This document shows positions 60,196 through 64,000 of a stretch of DNA of 64,000 nucleotides, piece after piece. Position 1 is the stretch's first letter, and every line of letters begins with the position of its first letter. The notes beneath the pieces are model-generated. The model was not told the origin of the DNA and searched no databases. It worked only from the letters and a program-made list of their open reading frames with translations. Position numbers and translations under genes: made by a program. The DNA is from Epithemia pelagica (taxonomy: Eukaryota > Bacillariophyta > Bacillariophyceae > Surirellales > Surirellaceae), in the NCBI GenBank assembly GCA_946965045.2, contig OX337228.1, positions 310,001 through 374,000 on the forward strand. Direction: 5' to 3'.

Positions 60196-61365
60196 TCACA
60201 TTTCCTTCAAACATGGACATGTCCCATTTTTACCCAACAACAAATTGCGAAAGACGACCGAGTTCTTGTCCATCAATGACAGTTTTTCACTGGAACTCTC
60301 CAGCCCACCAGATATACAAACGATACCGGTCGACAGAGTAACCATGGTGTGAGCTACGCGTATGCCAGTCATTTCTGGAACCATTTTCCACACTTTGTTG
60401 CGTTTTGTGTCCATTACTTCAACAGACCACACGCATTCGGCAAGGAGTAAAGGGTCAGTTGTGAGTTCAGTAATACGGGGAAGACCTCCCGATACAACCA
60501 AGCATGATCCCACTCGAACCACAGCATGCCCCCAGCGAGGTAGAATCGAGGACAAGTCCTCATGTATCATCCATGCCGAAGAAGGCTGGACCACCAGTGT
60601 TGCTTTGTTGCTTGTCAGTTCACCGCTTGAATCACTCAATTTCAAGTACTCGACTGATTTCAAGGCTTCTGCTTCCAAGTCGCGAGATAGACCACCAACA
60701 ACATAAATACACGAACCAATCACAGTCATTCCAAAAAGACGACGAGGCACTTTGAGGGGTGGACCTGGCAAGACATGTGGTTGACTTTCTTGCATAGAGT
60801 CAATTATTTCGACGGATGCCAAAACTTCCATATTCACACCCCATCCACCAGCCACAACAATATACCTGTTGTGAATCGTGTCAGCGCAACAGCAGTCTCT
60901 CGCTTCGGACAATTGACATGTCAGTGATTCCCATAGGTTCTCCTTATCACGATTCCTTTGTGCGAGGAGATCAATGATATCAATGCGTTCAATGGTCTTC
61001 AAGACGGAACGACGGTCATTTCGTCCACCAATAGCGTACAAGCTGCCATTGCAGATTACCGCAGCGAGAGACTGTCTCGTTTCATTCATAGCTGGCCCCT
61101 CAATCCACTTTCTGCAGCTAGTAGATTGTTCAGCAGTATTCCTAAGGAGGAGCACTGAATTGTTGGCAATATCTTCTTGGTTTCTGCCTCCTACTACCAC
61201 AGCAATTTGTTCCTTGTTGTTGTTTGGAGGATGCACGACAACAGAGGCATGCTCATACCGCTCAAGGGGAGGCCAGTCTTGGTCATTTCTGGTCCATAAT
61301 GGTGGTTCTTGTTCATTACTGCCCAACACGAGGCCGGACAAGCGCGCTTGTTCTCTCGCATCCAT
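60196..61365 (-). CDS. Kelch-repeat beta-propeller protein (K8)
   Basis: 389 aa from ATG 61365 (MDAREQARLSGLVLGSN). It is the most divergent intact member. Strands are AVVVGG, YAIGG, YIVVAGGW, YVVGG, CLVVSGG and VCISGG. It has a 10-residue insertion in the fifth-sixth blade loop (LTTDPLLLAEC) and replaces the family's TVPR by TGIR. The C-terminus (KNGTCPCLKEM) is standard. The upstream region lacks the conserved 5' flank of K4-K7 and overlaps the neighbouring divergent gene's 5' region, so it may be regulated differently. Confidence 0.8.
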   Translation of the reverse strand: MDAREQARLSGLVLGSNEQEPPLWTRNDQDWPPLERYEHASVVVHPPNNNKEQIAVVVGGRNQEDIANNSVLLLRNTAEQSTSCRKWIEGPAMNETRQSLAAVICNGSLYAIGGRNDRRSVLKTIERIDIIDLLAQRNRDKENLWESLTCQLSEARDCCCADTIHNRYIVVAGGWGVNMEVLASVEIIDSMQESQPHVLPGPPLKVPRRLFGMTVIGSCIYVVGGLSRDLEAEALKSVEYLKLSDSSGELTSNKATLVVQPSSAWMIHEDLSSILPRWGHAVVRVGSCLVVSGGLPRITELTTDPLLLAECVWSVEVMDTKRNKVWKMVPEMTGIRVAHTMVTLSTGIVCISGGLESSSEKLSLMDKNSVVFRNLLLGKNGTCPCLKEM

Positions 61366-61676
61366 TTTGTATTCCAATTCCAAGACGAAACAATGGGGAC
61401 CGTGGTTTTGTGGTGACAAGAGCTGTGTTTTGAGGTTTTCGAGGGAAGGGTGATCGTTGTCGCCAGGAGGACTTCGTTGTGCGACCAAAAGCGCGAGAGC
61501 GCGTCAACCTGCACCAGATGCTTGCGTGCGGCAAAGACCAAAAGGGCAAGCGCGACAAGACCCCGTAAGGTAGAGATTTTCCCCAACCAGAATCCCAACC
61601 ATTCTTCCCAAAAAGACGACGCTGGGCATTCCCCCATATTATTATATCGCCACAAGAACGATCCAATCCTTGTACA

Positions 61677-62687
61677 ATGCATCCAACAACACCAACAAGG
61701 ACGATATGGAGCCGGTTCCTGGAACCACTATTCCTAGTATTCGGACAAGGACGACAAAGACAACGACGACGAACGGTTGTGGCATGGATCTTGATTGTCT
61801 GTCTGGTCTTTTTGAATCTTCTGCACCAAGAATTACATACGGCGCCGACATTTTCCATCGATAGTATGCAGTCTATCAATATTACCAACACCACATCAAC
61901 ACCTACCACAACTCGTAACAAAGACATGGAGGAGGAGCATACCACAGCTCCACAAGAATTCCTCCAGCAACAAGCACCGCCACCAGAATTGGGAACACCA
62001 GGCGATCCTCCCTGTCGAGTGGCTGTGGAAAACAAAATGGATTATCATTACGAAGTCATCGAAAGTACCATTTTGAAATATCCCATTCCCTGGTATCGTC
62101 TCAATTGCAGTACGTCGACCGTTATTGTCTTTGATGTCGCCTTGGCCGAAAACCACTACTTTTACCTCGGCGCAACCGAAACAGGCACCAGTTTGTCCAA
62201 GTCCAGTTATGTGCGATATTTCAATACAGTCTTGTCGGGGACGATTCGACGTCGATCCGATGGCACACGGGCGCAATTTGGTCGCGTGGTCCAGTATTCC
62301 CACTATTACCGACATCCCGAACAGTACAATTATCATGCCTTTATTGGGGTGAGTTGCGATTCGTACAAGTTTCAACCGTGGTTGCAAAATCGACCCCGAC
62401 GACATTACTGTGTCTTGCATGGAACCTGTCCCTCCTGTACCCCGCAACAACTGGAAACGGGTCAAGTGTGTTGGGTCACACCCTTGATGCACCCCGCCCG
62501 TCATTTCCTCCCCTCTGATTTGCCCCAATTTGATGCCAACAATCACAATGCCATTGTCGTCGGCTACCTTTATCACTCGTCGTCCTACCCTTCCCCACTC
62601 ACTGAGCACTCACTGAGGAGTAAGTCACTCCCCACACTCCCACTACCTAAGCCCCAAAAATTACTGTACTTCGATTTTTTATTCTAG
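61677..62687 (+). CDS. Glycosyltransferase-like membrane protein, divergent and 3'-truncated (copy 5)
   Basis: 336 codons from ATG 61677. A basic tail, an anchor near residues 33-50 (VVAWILIVCLVFLNLL), a short stem, then the first half of the family's lumenal domain (KMDYHYEVIESTILKYPIPW, FDVALAENH, RYFNTVLSGTIRRRSDGT, HGTCPSCTP, VCWVTPL). Family similarity stops at LPQFD; the last ~40 residues come from the repeat-containing segment that follows. The second half with the nucleotide-sugar-like fold is absent. It is probably a truncated pseudogene, although the frame is open and could make a short protein. Divergent from K8 with 311 bp between starts. Confidence 0.6.
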   Translation: MHPTTPTRTIWSRFLEPLFLVFGQGRQRQRRRTVVAWILIVCLVFLNLLHQELHTAPTFSIDSMQSINITNTTSTPTTTRNKDMEEEHTTAPQEFLQQQAPPPELGTPGDPPCRVAVENKMDYHYEVIESTILKYPIPWYRLNCSTSTVIVFDVALAENHYFYLGATETGTSLSKSSYVRYFNTVLSGTIRRRSDGTRAQFGRVVQYSHYYRHPEQYNYHAFIGVSCDSYKFQPWLQNRPRRHYCVLHGTCPSCTPQQLETGQVCWVTPLMHPARHFLPSDLPQFDANNHNAIVVGYLYHSSSYPSPLTEHSLRSKSLPTLPLPKPQKLLYFDFLF

Positions 62688-63418
62688 TGTTGTGTAGGAG
62701 TTCCCATTGTGTTGGTGCATGCTGCTGTGTTATGTGTTGTCTTGTGTCGCTCGTGGTCGGGTCGCGAGAGGAGTGGGGGATGGAAGATCTAAGTATTCTG
62801 TCACACTATTTATGCAACAAGCACGCCTCGGAGTTTGATTGGCATCCAATAATTGTGAGACAAATGATACTTGGACATAAAGCGTTATAAATCATCCGAT
62901 ATAATCGGATGAGGTCACTTATGTGACGCAGTTATTTAAAAACAATTAAGATTACCTAGTGCCCTATCGAAAGTAGGGCACGCTCAATTGTATAAAACTA
63001 ATTAGGCTCACGACTACTAAGTATCCATTCAGAGAACCGATCACTTAGGAAGACGAAAATTACCTAAGGTGCGCTGGCACGACTCCTCGTGACAAAGGAA
63101 GCTAACATACTCTAATAGCCCCGGGGGACTCCTCGTCGCAGGGCGCTCCTCGTGGCTTAACTCCTCGTCGGGCAATAGCTTCTCGTCGTGGACTGCCCCC
63201 TCGATCCGCTTATGCGGATCTCACAGGGGCAGTCCACTCCTCGTCGCTATTGCCCTTCTCGGAGTCTTGCCACTCCTCACACCCTAGCTCCTCCTCGTCC
63301 ACCCTCAGCTATTAAAGTAGACTTACTACCTTCACCACTCGTCGTCGTACCTTTCCCAAAACGCTACCCACACTACATAAGCCCTAAAAATTACTGTACT
63401 TGGATTTTTATTTTAGTG
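62566..63418. repeat. Hairpin-rich segment between two imperfect direct repeats
   Basis: The end motif (CTACCTTTATCACTCGTCG at the left, TACTACCTTCACCACTCGTC at the right, each ending TAAGCCC.AAAAATTACTGTACT) occurs at about 62566-62690 and 63325-63418. Between them are several perfect short hairpins: CATCCGAT/ATCGGATG (62893-62911), GTGCCCTA/TAGGGCAC (near 62960-62982), and a nested one at 63170-63255 with arms GGGCAATAGC, GTGGACTGCCCC and GATCCGC. CTCCTCGTCG-like decamers occur about eight times. No coding frame is supported. It may be a small non-autonomous element. Confidence 0.5.
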
Positions 63419-63445
63419 TATAAAATTAGAATAGCCCAAAATGAA

Positions 63446-63496
63446 AAAGTAGTACACCCAGGAAAGTAGTACACCCAGAAAAGTAGTACACCCAGG
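63446..63496. repeat. Three 17-bp tandem repeats
   Basis: AAAGTAGTACACCCAG plus G, A, G, three units in a row. The rest of the window (63497-64000) holds nothing I can recognise. Confidence 0.85.
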
Positions 63497-64000
63497 AAAT
63501 CCACAGGGAGAGAATACGGGAAAGAGCACAAAGCGAACAAGAGGTGCACCAACGGAAAAAAGAAGAGCACAACAAACAAACACCACACGAATCAAGCAGC
63601 AAGCACCAGCAACAGCAACGGAAACACAGAGACCAAAAAACAATAATCAAAATGTAGGCAATAATTGAAACACGACACAGACGAGTTTTCACACGACACG
63701 GAAAATTCAGTAGCAAAGAGATGCACCACGAAATTTCATGCCAAGACAGAATTACAAAAATCGTGAACGTGTGAGAAACTGGTACGTAACGTGGAGTGGA
63801 ACGCGGAACAAGTGTCATCATCTAATTCTCACGTACCTTTCGAGACGTCAAGCTAGAGACCACCACCCAAATGGTCATGCAAAGAGCAATAGCGACATCA
63901 ATCTGTCAAAAAGAGTGAATAAAGGGGTAAGAACAATGATACAGCAATCAACAAGAATGCAACAACAACAGCAAACGTACCGAATACTATGGTACTTCAA

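Overview
The window is eukaryotic nuclear DNA, most likely from a pennate diatom. Proteins are Asn/Gln/Thr/Asp-rich, introns are short GT-AG introns of about 140-215 bp, intergenic spacers are short, and two nested Copia retrotransposons resemble the diatom CoDi type. Species cannot be named from sequence alone. No rRNA, tRNA or CRISPR was found.

1-16 kb is a segmental duplication of two genes: MND1, the meiotic partner of HOP2 (copies at 2987-4133 and 8440-9529, plus strand), and a type II membrane, glycosyltransferase-like family on the minus strand (1-524 partial, 4566-6413, 9965-11791, 13048-14730). The same part holds a TIR/TAA-TSD MITE (1542-2252), a UBX-domain gene remnant, an inverted fragment of the glycosyltransferase-like gene, and a METTL21/23-type methyltransferase gene divergent from the last copy.

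16-31 kb is a tandem array with a repeat unit of about 6.6-7.2 kb, carrying Kelch-type beta-propeller genes on the plus strand (16371, 19549, 22979, 26784, 30234; the first has a nonsense codon). The spacers hold relics of a leucine-rich-repeat gene and a 1157-bp tract that looks identical between two units. At 32-37.5 kb lie two larger single-copy genes: a TLC-domain multipass membrane protein and an LRR protein, the intact relative of the relics.

38-61 kb has Kelch paralogues on the minus strand. One is frameshifted (38103-39256) and one is intact (60196-61365). Between them a single Kelch gene is spread over 17.6 kb (58425 down to 40801) by three transposons: Copia element A (41059-54384) with Copia element B (47085-53968) nested in its gag, and a two-gene PIF/Harbinger transposon (54460-57606). 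Target-site duplications identify every junction. In both Copia elements gag and pol lie in one frame separated by a single UGA codon, which is the most interesting mechanistic signal in the window.

61.6-64 kb has a 3'-truncated, divergent member of the glycosyltransferase-like family running into a hairpin-rich segment of unknown nature, then about 0.5 kb in which I see nothing recognisable. The locus as a whole is a mosaic of four duplicating gene families (MND1, glycosyltransferase-like, Kelch, LRR) with fragments of one found beside another.
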